The notes under the pieces: model-generated
The model's input: the letters and a program-made list of their open reading frames with translations, nothing else
What the model was told of the DNA's origin: nothing
Databases searched by the model: none
Position numbers and translations under genes: made by a program
NCBI GenBank assembly: GCA_017893485.1
Contig: CM030366.1
Coordinates: 188,835,947 to 188,899,946, forward strand
Source of the DNA: Hemerocallis citrina
Lineage: Eukaryota; Streptophyta; Magnoliopsida; Asparagales; Asphodelaceae
Reading direction: 5' to 3'
Length of the DNA: 64,000 nt
Shown here: in pieces, positions 11,603 to 22,918 of the stretch
Position numbering within the stretch: the stretch's first letter is position 1
Layout of the letters: the number at the start of each line of letters is the position of its first letter

Positions 11603-11810
11603 GATCTTCTTGCTCTGGTAGTAGAATTTTTTTTTCTTTTCTTGTACTGCCTTGTAGGGGACTGGCCACCGCTTTTTGGTATCAATAAAAACTTGGTTTT
11701 TGGCAAACTCGCTAAGTGTTGAAGTCTTTTTTGAAATAGTTGTCTTGAGATTTGGCTAAGTTTTGGGCACCGCCTCTTGTTCTTCGTGTTGATATGCCTT
11801 CATTTTTCAG

Positions 11811-12653
11811 GTTGTCGAGTCGAGTTCAGCGGCCGAAACCTCTCGTCTTCGCACTGACTTGAAAGCAGCGAAGCTGGCCCTCTCCCGTAGCCGAGAGTGT
11901 TTCCTCAAAAGCGAGTTGGATCTAGAGGATCTCAAGGCAACATCGAGGGAGTATTTCTCTGAGCTGAAACGACTACGGAAGCGATCTCGCGAGGTTCGTC
12001 TTGAAGGCGAGGTGGAGTTGCTTAGGAAGACGCTGTTTGACGTTGAGAAGGAGAAAGGCGAACTACTGGTGGAGGTTCATCACCTGAAGATAGAAGAAGA
12101 AGAACTTTTGGCGGAGGAAGAGGAGTTAGCTTCAGCGGTGGGTAAGTTGATGGTCGAGCGTGACGAGTTGACGGTGAAGGTTGACGAGCTGAGGAGGGTT
12201 ACAGTCGACAGAAGCATTGAAGTGACCCATCTTTGTCGAATTACAACCGACAGCTTGGGAGCCGCAGGATCCGCTTAACTTCCTCGTTTCAAAATAGTTG
12301 TGAAGGACGCTACTCTGAAGGATCGAATCATTGAGCTCGAGGAGGAAGTGGCCCGACTCAAACCTCAGCCTGAACAGATTAACGCCAGAAGCACGTCGTG
12401 TACTCGCAAAGAGAGAGAGAAGGGAATCTCATTTTATGAGCTCGCAACTCGTTTGCCTGCCATTAGGTGGAGTCCGGCGGACGCTCAAAGTGGAGTGGCT
12501 ACTTCGTCTAGTGGCGCTTCGGTTGGGGCCACGGTCAGAGGCAGTGCTAAAGAGGCGTCTCGGTTTGTTGGTCTAGAGACGAGCTCCGAGGTTAGGCGAC
12601 GCCGTCCCCAGGTGTCTTTGAATCGAAACGTTCCTGTTCCGAAGAAACGTTGA
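11811..12653 (+). pseudogene. Coiled-coil exon(s) downstream of the Tat1 antisense gene
   Basis: A splice-acceptor-like TTTTTCAG ends at 11810. The frame then encodes a Glu/Lys/Leu-rich coiled coil to 12278 (for example KKRSREVRLEGEVELLRKTL out of context reads as heptads). After a stop and short gap, a second frame at 12300-12653 starts with IELEEEVARLKPQPEQ and ends in a Ser/Arg-rich tail. It may be the 3' part of the same antisense gene or a separate transcript. I do not recognise a catalytic domain. Confidence 0.4.
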
Positions 12654-13023
12654 ATAAGTTGTTGTAATTATGCCTCTTTGAGTCTTTGTAGTCCCTTGGA
12701 GTAGAGTAGTTTGGCCTTGTAACCTATGTTCCTTTGAACTTTAATAGAAGTGAAGGCTTGTTTTACTGTCTAGCGTTTGTGTGTTTGCATGTTTTGTTGG
12801 TACTTGTTATTTGTTTGGCACCATTTATAACTCGTTTATGAGCAAGGGATAGAAGCAAAGCCGAACCAAGCTTTGAGCTCTGCATTCTTTGCCAGAGCAG
12901 GTCCCGCCGGATGTGGGAGAAATTTCGAATGGCGAACCACTTCTAGCCCGCTCGATGTAGAAGACGGTGTGGACCACGAGAAAACGCTATCTTGTCATTT
13001 TGTGGACGTGGTCGTCTGATCAA
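12654..13023. other. Spacer with stray repeat units
   Basis: No gene is seen. Bases 12927-12950 are an isolated piece of the 116-bp repeat (GGCGAACCACTTCTAGC). Bases 12977-13012 match the GAGAAAACGCTATCTTGTC core of the 250-bp array. Pieces of both arrays therefore meet here, on the far side of the antisense gene from the main 250-bp array. Confidence 0.6.
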
Positions 13024-13425
13024 AGGTGTTTCTCCCTAATACGCAGCTCAGAATGCGAGTTGCTCGAGAATGTATGCTTGAATATCTTCATCAGTTATCC
13101 AATCAAGTGAAGCAATGGGGCATCCATTCAAGTACAACTCCAACTTTTGACAACTACTCAGAATCAGAAGCAAATCTTCCTTCTTATAGGCTCGGAATGT
13201 CAACCTCATGAACTTAAGATTGATAAGCAGCACTATGGTTTTTGCAGCCTCCAATGTTATGGCCGCTGCGAATTGTAAGAGAAGCCAGTATCTTACAGTG
13301 GGGAGCAGCCTCTTGAAGAAATACTTCATCTTTAAATGAATCATAAGAACCAAAGGTTAGTTCCTCCAAGTACTCTTCTCCCATGTCTAGTACAGCTGTA
13401 AAAACGATCAGTTATCCAGCCAAGT
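13024..13425 (-). pseudogene. Captured F-box/LRR-like gene fragment
   Basis: On the minus strand, two frames separated by a frameshift give leucine-rich-repeat-like text: YLEELTFGSYDSFKDEVF and then LKFMRLTFRAYKKEDLLLIL, SSCQKLELYLNGCP, LDWITDEDIQAY. The spacing of L, C and N resembles the LRR part of plant F-box/LRR proteins. It is unlike any retroelement protein and sits between repeat units inside Tat1. CAGTTATCCAA/GCCAAGTGA recurs at 13093 and 13410, so the piece may contain two repeats of the source gene. The assignment is by resemblance only. Confidence 0.45.
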
Positions 13426-13429
13426 GATT

Positions 13430-14275
13430 TGGATTCCGAAAGCGTCATTTGAGTGAATCTCAACGGTTGTGAGAGCAATTCCGAATGGCGAACCACTTCC
13501 AGCTCGCTTAAGAGCGAACTTGCGAAGCAGATTCGGGCCAAGTTTTGGACTCCGAACATGTCATTTGAGTGAATTTCAACGGTTGTGGGCGCAATTCCGA
13601 ATGACGAACCACTTCTAGCTCGTTTAAGAGCAATCTTGCGAAGCGGAATCGAGCCAAGTTTTGGACTCCGAACTCATCGTTTGAGTGAATCTCAACGGTT
13701 GTGGGAGCAATTCCGAATGGCGAACCACTTCTAGCCCGCTTAAGAGCGAACTTGCGAAGCGGATTTGGGCCAAGTTTTGGACTTCGAACACGTCGTTTGA
13801 GTAAATTTCAACGGTTGTGGGAGCAATTCCGAATGGCGAACCACTTCTAACTCGCTTAAGAGCAAGCTTGCGAAGCGGAATCGAGCCAAGTTTTGGACTC
13901 TGAAGTCGTCGTTTGAGTGAATTTCAACGGTTATGGGAGCAATTCCGAATGGCGAACCACTTCTAGCTCGCTTAAGAGCGAGCTTGCGAAGCGGAATCGA
14001 GCCAAGTTTTGGACTCCGAACTCGTCGTTTGAGTGAATTTCAACGGTTGTGGGAGCAATTCCGAATGGCGAACCACTTCTAGCTTGCTTAAGAGCGAGCT
14101 TGCGAAGCGGAATCGAGCCAAGTTTTGGACTCCGAACTCGTCGTTTGAGTGAATTTCAACGGTTGTGGGAGCAATTCCGAATGGTGAACCACTTCTAGCT
14201 CGCTTAAGAGCGAACTTGCGAGGCGGAATTGAGCCAAGTTTTGGACTCCGAACTAGTCGTTTGAGTAAGAGTGAT
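13430..14275. repeat. Tat1 116-bp tandem array
   Basis: Seven units are spaced exactly 116 bp apart, judged by CAACGGTT at 13461, 13577, 13693, 13809, 13925, 14041 and 14157. Each contains GCAATTCCGAATGGCGAACC and GAGCCAAGTTTTGGACT. Units differ by a few bases. The array lies between the gene fragment and the end of integrase. Confidence 0.9.
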
Positions 14276-14450
14276 TAAAGGCCTTAAACAGAAAGATAAA
14301 AATAATTCAAAAGGAAAATATGGGGAAAAGAAGATCTTTATTGATAACTGCTAATCGGCTGCTTCTAAGTTGCAAGCCGTTATTACAATGACAAAATAAA
14401 GTTGCAAAATACAATTGAAAAGATGGGAATGGCTCGACACTTGAAGTTAC

Positions 14451-15838
14451 TTAGAGAGGCGTTAAGGCGCTCTCTTGGTACTTCAGTAGGTGGTCGGCAT
14501 TCCAAGTCCTGGGTATCTTTCTGCCTTCAAGGTCTTCAAGACGGTACGTCCCGGGCCGAACTACCTTGGTGATCTTGTAGGGTCCTTTCCAATTGGGGGC
14601 TAGCTTACTTTTTTGGCTGGGGAAGGAGATAGCTAGTTTTCTGAGGACCAAGTCCCCTTCCTTGAGATTGGTGGGACGGACCCTTTTGTTGTAGGCCTGC
14701 TCAATTCTTCTTCGGTAGTTTTGCTGGCAGATTGAAGCTCTTTCACGGAGCTCATCAACTAAGTCCAAATTCGCCCGAAGCTCTCTGGCATTCTGCTCTT
14801 CTTCATAGGCCACAAGGCGAGGAGATGGTAGACCGACTTCCAAGGGGATCACAGCTTCAGACCCATAGGTGAGATTAAATGGCGACTCACCTGTGGGGGT
14901 CCGCTTCGTAGTGCAGTAGTTCCACAGTACATTGGGAAGTTGTTCTGCCCATAAGCCTTTGGCCGCCTTATCTAGCCTCTTCTTAATACCGGAGAGGACT
15001 GCCGGTTGGCATTTTCCACTTGGCCATTTGATTGAGGATGGGAGACAGAGGAGAAGCGTTGCTGAATGGCGAGGTCTTTACACAGAGATCAGAATGCGGC
15101 CCCCGTAAACTGTGTTCCATTATCTGTTATTAGGAGCCGAGGCACGCCAAACCTACAGATAATGTTTTTCCAAAAGAACTGCAGTACTTTGTTCTCTGTA
15201 ATTGTAGCCAATGGTTCGGCCTCGACCCACTTGGAAAAATAGTCGATTGCTACGAGAAGGAACTTGAGCTGACCGGGAGCTGGTGGAAACGGGCCTAGCA
15301 AGTCCATCCCCTACATTGCGAAAGGAATCAGACTTGATAGAGATGTGAGTTTTGCTTGGGGTAGGCGATGAATGTTGGAGTACTGCTGACAGGAGTTGCA
15401 TTGTCGCACATGCTGTTCGGCATCGCGAAGCAGGGTAGGCCAAAAATATTCGTAATTCAACACCTTCCTGGCAAGGGATCTTGACCCTGAATGGGCTCCG
15501 CCTATTCCTTCGTGGAGTTCTTGCAAGGCGTATGAGGCTTCTTCCGGGGAGAGACATCTCAAGTAGGGTCTGCCATCTACTTGAGTGTAGGAGCGTTTGT
15601 ACAAGACTCCTTCAACAAGGGTGTACCGCTCTGCTCTCGTTCGGACTCGACGAGCTTCTTTAGGGTCTCCGGGGAAGAGCCCATCCCTGAGGAATTCTAT
15701 CAAAGGTTTCATCCAGTTATCCTGAAGTTGGACGGGCAGCGGCTCCATCGAGTCGGGGGCTTCTTCTTCTATGCTTGGTCTTAGGAGCACTTCAATCAGG
15801 ACGGTTTGCTCGAGACCTTGAAGGGAGGAGGTGGCCAA
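14451..15838 (-). pseudogene. Tat1 integrase
   Basis: The zinc-binding N-terminus is at 15390-15500 (HEGIGGAHSG... with RQCNSCQQ; H, H, C, C in order). The catalytic core has MDLLGPFP (first Asp, about 15300), LLITDNGTQF (second Asp, about 15130) and a damaged SNGQVENANR (Glu, about 15020). The C-terminal part, 14451-14852, ends GPYKITKVVRPGTYRLEDLE and NADHLLKY, as usual for Tat integrases. Stops follow the N-terminal and core segments, and a frameshift separates core from C-terminus. It is inactive as written. Confidence 0.85.
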
Positions 15839-15839
15839 T

Positions 15840-16745
15840 TTGGAGAGGGCATCTGCTTGGGAATTTTATTCTCTAGGGATCTGTTGGATCAGCGCATCTT
15901 CGAATGAAGCCTTGAGACTTTGGACCTTGGCTAGGTACTTAGCCATTCAGTTATCTCTCGCTTCATACTCCCCTAAGACTTGATTCACCACCAGCTGCGA
16001 ATCACTGAATATTCGGAGATGTTGTGCCCCTGCCTTGCGAGCTATACCGAGGCCGGCTATACGGGCTTCATACTTTGCTTCGTTGTTGGAGACCTTAAAG
16101 CTGATGCGGAGGGAGTATTGGAGAACGAAGTCATCTGGGCCTGCCAGAATGACCCCGGCTCCGCTCCCTTTAGTGCAAGAGGACCCATCAACGTATACTG
16201 TCCAGATGGGTGGCCCGTTCGCTGCTTGACTGACCTCTGGGATGGTGCTCTCAACAATAAATTCAGCTGAGGCTTGAGCCTTGATTACGATCCGAGGCCG
16301 ATAAGATATGTCATGCTGACTCAGCTCGATCGACCATTTCATCAGACGCCCGGAGGTCTCGGGCTTGTGTAGAACTTGTTTAAGCGGCTGGTCGGTAAGG
16401 ACGACCACCGAGTGGGATTGAAAATAAGGGCAGAGCTTCCTGGCTGCCATAACCAAGGCGTATGCTATCTTCTCTAACTTTGGATAGCGGAGCTCGGCAT
16501 CCCGAAGTACCTTGCTCAAGTAATCGATAGGCTTCTGAGCCTTGTCTTCTTCCCTCACTAGTACAGCGCTGAGAGTTTGCTCGGAGGCAGCTAGGTAGAG
16601 GTAGAGTGTTTCCCCGGAGATATGCTTGCTGAGGAGAGGGGGATTAAATAGATAGGCCTTTAGCTGATCGAACGATTCTTGCTGCTATTGGCCCCACTCG
16701 AAGCCGTTAGCTCCCCTGAGGGCCTTAAAGAAAGGAAGACACTTT
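15840..16745 (-). pseudogene. Tat1 dual RNase H (gypsy type plus second type)
   Basis: The first, gypsy-type RNase H directly follows RT (AASEQTLSAVLVREEDKAQ, KPIDYLSKVL, VVLTDQPLKQVL). A second RNase H follows (WTVYVDGSSCTKGSGAGVIL, NNEAKYEARIAGL, FSDSQLVVNQVLGEYEARD). The second carries the D, E, D motif residues of the additional archaeal-type RNase H known from plant Tat elements. Stops occur at the start of the first domain and after the second (about 15945). The frame is the same as RT and integrase core. Confidence 0.85.
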
Positions 16746-16747
16746 TC

Positions 16748-17480
16748 TCATGACTTTGACAGGAAGCGCCCTATGACCGCGAGGCACCCCGTGAGCTTCT
16801 GAACCTCTTTCACACTTGTAGAGGGTGCCATGTCTAGTATGGCTTTGATCTTCTCGGGGTTAGCTTCGATTCCTCTTTGGCTGACCATGAAGCCTAGGAA
16901 CTTTTCCAACGAGACTCCGAACGCATACTTGTTCAGGTTGAGCCTTATATCATGCTTCCTTAACACATCGAATGCTTCTTGGAGATCGGCAACATGGTCA
17001 GCCCTACGGATGCTTTTAACTAGCATATCATCAACATACACTTCCATGTTGCGGCCGAGCTTATTTTGGAAGACTTTACTGACTAAGCGCTGGTAGGTGG
17101 TACCGGCATTTTTCAGCCCGAAGGGCATTATCCTGTAGCAATAGAGCCCTTGATCGGTGACGAAGGAGGTCTTTGGGATATCCGGGGGAAACATCCTGAT
17201 CTGGTTATATCCGGAGAAGGCATTCATGAAGCTCAACAACTCATGGCCCGAAGTAGCGTCGATCAAGGTGTCGATGCTGGGGAGAGGGAATGGATCTTTA
17301 GGGCAGGCTTTGTTCAGGTCCGTGAAGTCGATGCAAATTCTCCAACTTCCGTTGGCCTTCTTAACCATAACAACATTTGATAGCCATTCGGGATAGTTGA
17401 CTTCTTGTATGAACCGAGCCTTAAGGAGCTTGTCCACTTCTTCGTTTATAGCTTACTGGCGCTCAGGGGCGAATTTGCAC
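16748..17480 (-). pseudogene. Tat1 reverse transcriptase
   Basis: RT motifs appear in order: ARFIQEVNYPEWLSNVVMVK, WRICIDFTDLNKACPKDPFP, GYNQIRM, RIMPFGLKNAGTTYQRLV and the catalytic box VYVDDMLVKS, with both aspartates kept. The thumb/connection continues to GCLAVIGRFLSKS before a stop at 16748. The domain itself is nearly open, but stops lie on both sides in the same frame. Confidence 0.9.
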
Positions 17481-17599
17481 CTCTTCTGTTAGACCGGTTT
17501 GGATCCCGGAGCAATGCTCAGGTGGTGGACAAGGAGCTCCTTGGAAATTCCTAGCATATCGGCAGCTGACCAGGCGAAGAGGTCATGGTTCTTCCGGAT

Positions 17600-18282
17600 G
17601 CATTAGACTATGTCGGAACATAGGGCAGATGGGAAGGTCTTGCTGATAAAGAACTTGAGGTTCGGATCTTGCTCGGAAAAGAGCACTTCCTCCAGCTCAT
17701 CCACCGGTTCGAACATAGGTTGGGCATTCCTGTGGGGAATCTCAAGGGTCTCAAGGGAGAGGACAGGACCCCCGGTGGAGGTCATGTAACACTTGCGGGC
17801 CATCTCTTGACTACCTCTTACTTTCCCTACACCTGACTTGGTGGGGAACTTCATTTTAAGGTGATAAGCCGACGGGACGGCCTCTAAAGCAGCTAGGCCA
17901 GGTCAGCCTAGAATCACATTGTAAGCAGCTGGGATGTCGATGACCATGACGTCCATCGGCTCTGTCCAGGTAGTAGGAATTTTGCCAGTGGTTACGTCGA
18001 GAGTTATCACCCCTTCGATGGTCACTGGCACTCCCGTGAACCCATGGAGCGTGTAGCCGGCGGGCTGGAACCTGTCCCACGATAACTTGAGTTCTCAAAA
18101 AGCCGCCAGGAAGAGGATGTTAACAGAGCTGCCATTGTCCACCAGAATCTTCTCCACTTTAAAATTTGCCATATGGAGGTTGATCACTAGTGCGTCACAA
18201 TGGGGGGTTCGGACTCCCTCCAGGTCTTCATCTGAGAAAGTGACCGGGACTCCGAGGCCTTTGGATGGGGGTATGCCATGAA
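17600..18282 (-). pseudogene. Tat1 aspartic protease
   Basis: The active-site segment is KILVDNGSSVNILF at about 18105-18145, a D-N-G-S form seen in plant gypsy proteases. Downstream text includes VMVIDIPAAYNVILG and ends before RT. At least three in-frame stops interrupt it, among them one about 20 bases past the active site and one after YNVILG. Confidence 0.75.
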
Positions 18283-20230
18283 CTAAATTGACTTCTCATA
18301 TGAAAGCCTTCCGGGAAGAGTTGGAGGTTCCTCCCATGGGACCTCCATGAATGAGATGCAAGATGCGTTCCTCTTCAAACTTGGGAGTCTCGTCGCGCCT
18401 TTCGGGATCCTTGTTAGCCCCCATGGGGGTGGAGGAAGATCAATTCGGTCCTTTCTTACAAACTTAGACAGCTGCCCTCTCTGGATGAGGGCCTCAATTT
18501 CATTCTTCAGGACCCGACAGTCGTTGGTGTCGTGGCCATGGTCTCGATGATATCGGCACCACTTTTCCTTGTCCCTCTTCTTACTGGGGGTATTTATCTT
18601 CGGAGCAGGAGGCAGAACTCCTTCCTTCTCGACCTCCATGAGAATGGTAGAAATGTTGGCGTTAAGAGGGGTAAACTTCTCAAATCTGGGAGGCGGGCGG
18701 TGCTGGCCCCCGTTGTCCTTCTGGAGCTTCTTAGCTCCCTCTTCTTCAGCTACCTTTCTCTTGGTCCCGGAGGAAGATCCCTCAAAAGTGGGGCTATGTT
18801 CAGCTTCCTCGGCCTGGATATACTTCTCGCTTCTGAGAAGAAGGTCGGAGAAGTTTTGCGGGGGCTTCTTGGATAGGAGGATCGAAGGCTTGAGTTGAGG
18901 ACATTCGACTGGAAGGCTGCAGCGGCGACCGATTGGTCAAGGGAGGCAATGGACCTAGCTTCCGCTGTAAACCGCTTCACATAATCTCTCAGCTTCTCAC
19001 CCTTCTTCTGACTGAGGTAGAGTAGCGAAATACTAGTCTTCTCGGTACGGCAGCTACTCACGAAGTGGGTGACGAAGAGGTTTTCAAATTGTTCAAAGGA
19101 GAATATGGAGGATGCGGCAAGACGAGAGTACCATTCTCGGGTCGGACCCTTGAGAGTAGCTGGGAAGGTTTTGCACAGTAGAGCATCGGAAGCTTGGTGG
19201 ATCAACATGAGGGTCTTGAAGCTTTCGATGTGGTCCACGATGTCTAACTCTCCAGAGTAAGTCTCAAACCGCGGGAGCTTGAAGCCTATTAGAACGGGCG
19301 CCTCCATGATCGTTCGAGAGAAGGGGGGTCGGCTTGGACGGAGGGTCCTTCCTCTTAACTCTTCCTCTTTATCCAGTTGGCCGAGGCGCCTCTCCATCTC
19401 GTGGAGACGGCGGTAGACTGCATCGTCCCTTCGACGATAGCCAAGCGAGCCTCTGGACTTGTCCTCATAAGAAGGGGAGCGTGGAGTTCGGCGATGGTAG
19501 CTAGGGGAATGGCGAGGACTGTGATGGCGGTGACTCGGAGCTTGAGGAGGGGTTAAGGACCGATGGCGAGGAATTTGGACCGGAGGAGGAGTGGGGATCT
19601 TCTGAGCATTGTTGTTGTTCGGACGGAGGTTGAAGGCCTGCAGGATTGTAGCCTGGAACTCTTGGAATTCGGCTCGGGTGATAAGTCCGTTATCGTCCCT
19701 TGGGGGCTGCCGACTAGCGGGAGAACGATGTCTTCTTCGATGGTACTCAGGGGACTCTCTCCGCCCCCTGTGAGGAGGGGACCTCCTGTGGTCGCGGCAA
19801 GAAGAGATCATTCATTTGGACATTCCGGGCGGGAGGCTCCCTCACGGGCTCGCCTTTCATCCAAACGGTGGCGAAGGTCCTTCTTTCTTCCGGTTGAGGA
19901 GGGTATTGCGGAGGTCTTTGGAAGGCCGGGGGTTGTGAGATGCCATTGAATTGGTAGAAGGGTTGTGTACGGAGATGCGGTCTCGATGAGGAGGTTGCTT
20001 CTGAGGGTTGGGACGAGAGGCCCTTGCGCCGGCATTTTAGGGCCCGAGCGGAGCCCTTTGGGATTGAAGGTTCTGAAGAGGAGGTTGTTCCTGCTGCAGG
20101 GGCTGATCAGGCTGAGGAGGGAGTTACCCCTGCTGCTGGACGGTTTGGAGGGGGATCTCTTGTTGTGGTTGAGGGGGAGTGGGTCCACGGTTGGACCCTT
20201 TGGATCTCAGTTTTCAGGGAGGCATGGCGG
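18283..20230 (-). pseudogene. gag: Tat1 gag
   Basis: The main frame, 18750-19811, has an Arg/Ser/His-rich N-terminus, then a retrotransposon gag core (GFKLPRFETYSGELDIVDHI, REWYSRLAASSIFSFEQFEN, GEKLRDYVKRF). A frameshift near 18890 moves it to the frame at 18283-18639, which has the nucleocapsid-like CRYHRDHGHDTNDCRVLKNE typical of Tat gag. A Pro/Gln-rich leader continues upstream to about 20230 in other frames. Confidence 0.8.
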
Positions 20231-20277
20231 AGGTGATCTTAACCAAGGGAAGAGGAAGGATTGCTATTCGTCGCTTC

Positions 20278-20295
20278 CCATAGACGGCACCAATC
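20278..20295 (-). other. Tat1 primer-binding site (putative)
   Basis: On the minus strand the bases after the 5' LTR read GATTGGTGCCGTCTATGG. This resembles the TTGGCGCCGTCTGTGG-type sites of other Tat elements. The tRNA cannot be named with certainty from the sequence. Confidence 0.55.
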
Positions 20296-20869
20296 TATTA
20301 CCGCTAAATCTGGTGTGGTGGCAAACAGATAGAATTTGTAGATTCTTTGGGATGCCGAATAGTCAAACCTGAAACCTTTCTGCCGGAGTTTGACCGTGAT
20401 CTCCCGTCGTTAACCTGCAAAAAGTGCGAAACACCGGGGTTGATCCCGGCGACGCACCTTTCGACGCTCAAGTCAGTAATCAGAAAGATTATGAATGAGC
20501 TTTTACTGGCAAAAGATTGATTACCTCTTAATGGTGGGGGATGGGGGGTATTTATAGCCGCCTTAGGGACCAGTTTCGGGATAAGATCAAATCCCTACTT
20601 CCTAGTGAATAGATAGAAGTGAATCAGAGCCGTTGATTAGGTATAATCATAAACCCTAATTCTAGCCAGCTGGACCGGATTTCTTACGGGTTGAAACCCG
20701 CACCCAGTTGAGATGGATCCGTTTGTGGGTTATTGGGCCTTTGAAAAAAAAAAGACCCAGTACCCATTTCAGACCCATTTGTAGATGAAATTACCATTTT
20801 ACCCCTGATCTTTAAGATTTGCGCCCGATTTGGACGGTTCCGATTTAACCCATATTTTTAGCCATATCA
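20296..20869 (-). mobile_element. Tat1 5' LTR
   Basis: This 574-bp LTR runs from TATTACCG to CCATATCA on the plus strand and is followed by the ATTAG duplication. Its text matches the copy at 5661-7261 apart from the hAT insertion and scattered substitutions. GGTATTTATAGCC (TATAAATA on the minus strand) is intact here. Confidence 0.9.
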
Positions 20870-20874
20870 ATTAG

Positions 20875-21022
20875 TAATGAGTTTCTACACATTAAAACCC
20901 ATACCCAATAGATATTTCTAGAGCCCAATTAAATAGATTATTTATATGGCCCTATCCAAGTAGATAGCCTCATAGCCCATAATATAATTATTATTAATAT
21001 GTAAGTCCCCAAAATCCCAACA
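20875..21022 (-). mobile_element. Copia-type LTR, right part
   Basis: This is the continuation of the LTR begun at 5372, ending CCAAAATCCCAACA, which on the minus strand starts TGTTGGGATT. Confidence 0.7.
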
Positions 21023-21128
21023 TATAAAAGCTAATCGATTACAGAAGGGTGTATTTTTTAATGTTGTTGAAGGTGTTGGGTGGGGAAGAAAAATGGAGTT
21101 TAAGAGTAATGACTACAATTTAAATTTA

Positions 21129-21233
21129 CTAGTAATTTATACGTTTGATGCACATTTTAATAAATGTATAATTTTTTTTAAATGAAAACTCAGACATAGT
21201 TTGGATTCGAACCTGAGACCACATTGGTTTTTC
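21129..21233 (-). mobile_element. Helitron-like 3' end with B-box-like motif
   Basis: On the minus strand it ends ...AAATTACTAG|T after a decayed ATGTGCATCAAACGT hairpin. CTAG preceded by a short hairpin resembles plant Helitron 3' termini. Inside, GGATTCGAACC on the plus strand gives GGTTCGAATCC, the Pol III B-box consensus, on the minus strand, so a SINE origin is also possible. It is homologous over about 95 bp to 25502-25600. Confidence 0.35.
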
Positions 21234-22491
21234 CACGAGGAAGTACCCAAACTATATTTGGGGTGCAGTGTTTCCCTCGCTGGCATAGGCTGGGAGGAAG
21301 ACGTAGCCTCGGACGTGTAAGACTCTGTGTGAGCATCGGTCCGCTTGTTTTGCTGGGCTGTCGACTTTCAGTATATTGGGATACTGTGGTTCACTGGTCG
21401 ACAAATTAATAAAATGAATAAATGTGAAAGTGAAATGTGAATGAATAAGTGTGAAAGTTAAATGTGAATGAATAAGTGTGAAAGTGAAATGTGAATGAGA
21501 TAGTGAGGAAAGTGAAATGTGAATGAGAAAGTAAAGAAAATGATATGTGATTGAGAAAGCAAAGAAAGAGTATAATGAGAAAATAAAGTGAAGTATTACC
21601 CAGCTCAGCTGGGGTGTGGTGAGATTTACTTGATGACAGATGTCGCGAGGAAGTACCCTAGTGAAACTAGGGGTGCGGTGATTTCTTTCCCTCGTTGTCC
21701 TTGCCACGAGGAAGTACCCAGCTTCGCTGGGGTGTGGTGTTTTCTTTTTCCTCGTTGGTTTTGCCACGAGGAAGTACCCAAACTATGTTTGGGGTGCGGT
21801 GTATTATCCAAAGATAATGAGATTTATAGTGAATTGTATTATGAGATGAAAGTAGATATCAAAGTAAAGTGTTATAAAGTAAAAATGAATGTTAAAGAAA
21901 GTGTATTAAGAGATGAAAATATGTTATAATATGAGTTGTTGCACCTTGGAATTGTGTCGAGGAACTACCCGCATGCTATTTCCATGGGAATAGTGGGAAC
22001 TACCTGTCTTGGCACAACTTCCAGAGTGAGCTGGCCGATTATTGATATAACCGTTGTATTGCGAGATGGAAATGAAAGTGAGTAAATTGTAAGATGGAAA
22101 TGAAAATAAAGTAAATTTTCAAGTGATCGGCTTGAGTTGTGATGATTAGTACCTAGTTTATCTGGGGTGCGGTGTTTTCCCTTGCTGGTCTAGGCCAAGA
22201 GGAGGACGTAGCTTCGGGAGTGTCAGACTCTGAGTGAGCAGCTTCCCGCGTGTATATGATTGTGTATGGAAATGGATATGAGAATGATAAGTGATATTGA
22301 AGAGAATGAGTGAAATAAAAGATATGGAGTTCTATGGGTTGGGAATGAAAAGAAAGTAGTAAGTGTGTGATGAAATAAGAATGGAGATAAATAATGAATG
22401 TTTTAACCGTTATATAATGAAACAGAATGTATGGATATAAAGCGAAGTAAATAGGTTAAGTTATGAAGTAAAAAAAAAATTGGGGTGTTAC
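21234..22491 (+). mobile_element. Chromovirus-like LTR, 3' portion
   Basis: This looks like the body and end of a gypsy LTR, ending TTGGGGTGTTACA, similar to the CGGGGCGCTACA end of the chromovirus below. It contains repeats of GAGGAAGTACCC...GGGGTGCGGTGTTTTC at 21235, 21648, 21708 and 21768, the last three about 60 bp apart. It also contains about five 27-bp units of AAGTGTGAAAGTGAAATGTG at 21416-21560. There is no coding sequence and the 5' part is missing. Confidence 0.5.
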
Positions 22492-22918
22492 AGTTTGTGC
22501 GTTACATGCATTGATAGATTTACAAATGAAAACACCTCTTCTCCCATTTTAATATTAAAGATCATAATATAACTAGAATATGTATGTATAGTATATTTAA
22601 ATAAATTAAAGGAAGATATGCACACCTTAGAATTTGATACTTTCTTCCTTTCTTAATCTAAAGTGAATATGTATTCATGTTGAGGTTCCCTTTATTCATT
22701 CATGATTAACTTTTTAATAACAAGATAGAGTCAACCGACTCCAGCCTCAAAATAAATATATTAATAAACATAAAGAGTAGCATACAACAATAACGTTTAC
22801 AAGGAGTACAACTAAGAAGTGCAAAAATGAAACGCAGGATAACAATATCATTCAGAAACTTTAAAATTAAAAGGATTTTTGGTTTCTCAAGCATGGGGCT
22901 CTTGAGCTTGTTACCATT
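22492..22918. other. Unassigned AT-rich stretch
   Basis: I see no gene, repeat or terminus here. It may be a decayed internal part of the following Sirevirus. Confidence 0.4.

Larger units (their letters stand above)
5661..20869 (-). mobile_element. Tat1: complete Ty3/gypsy element of the Tat lineage
   Basis: This 15.2-kb element is flanked by a perfect ATTAG duplication (5656-5660 and 20870-20874). LTRs are at 5661-7261 (3' LTR, enlarged by a hAT insertion) and 20296-20869 (5' LTR). Coding order on the minus strand is gag, PR, RT, RNase H, a second RNase H, integrase. Between integrase and the 3' LTR lie tandem repeats and an antisense gene. A second RNase H and an antisense ORF before the 3' LTR are known Tat traits. 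All coding parts carry stops or frameshifts, so it is not autonomous. Confidence 0.9.

Noticed and set aside
21185..21215. tRNA gene (GGTTCGAATCC on the minus strand)
   Set aside because: No A box, no cloverleaf or acceptor stem; only a B-box-like motif.
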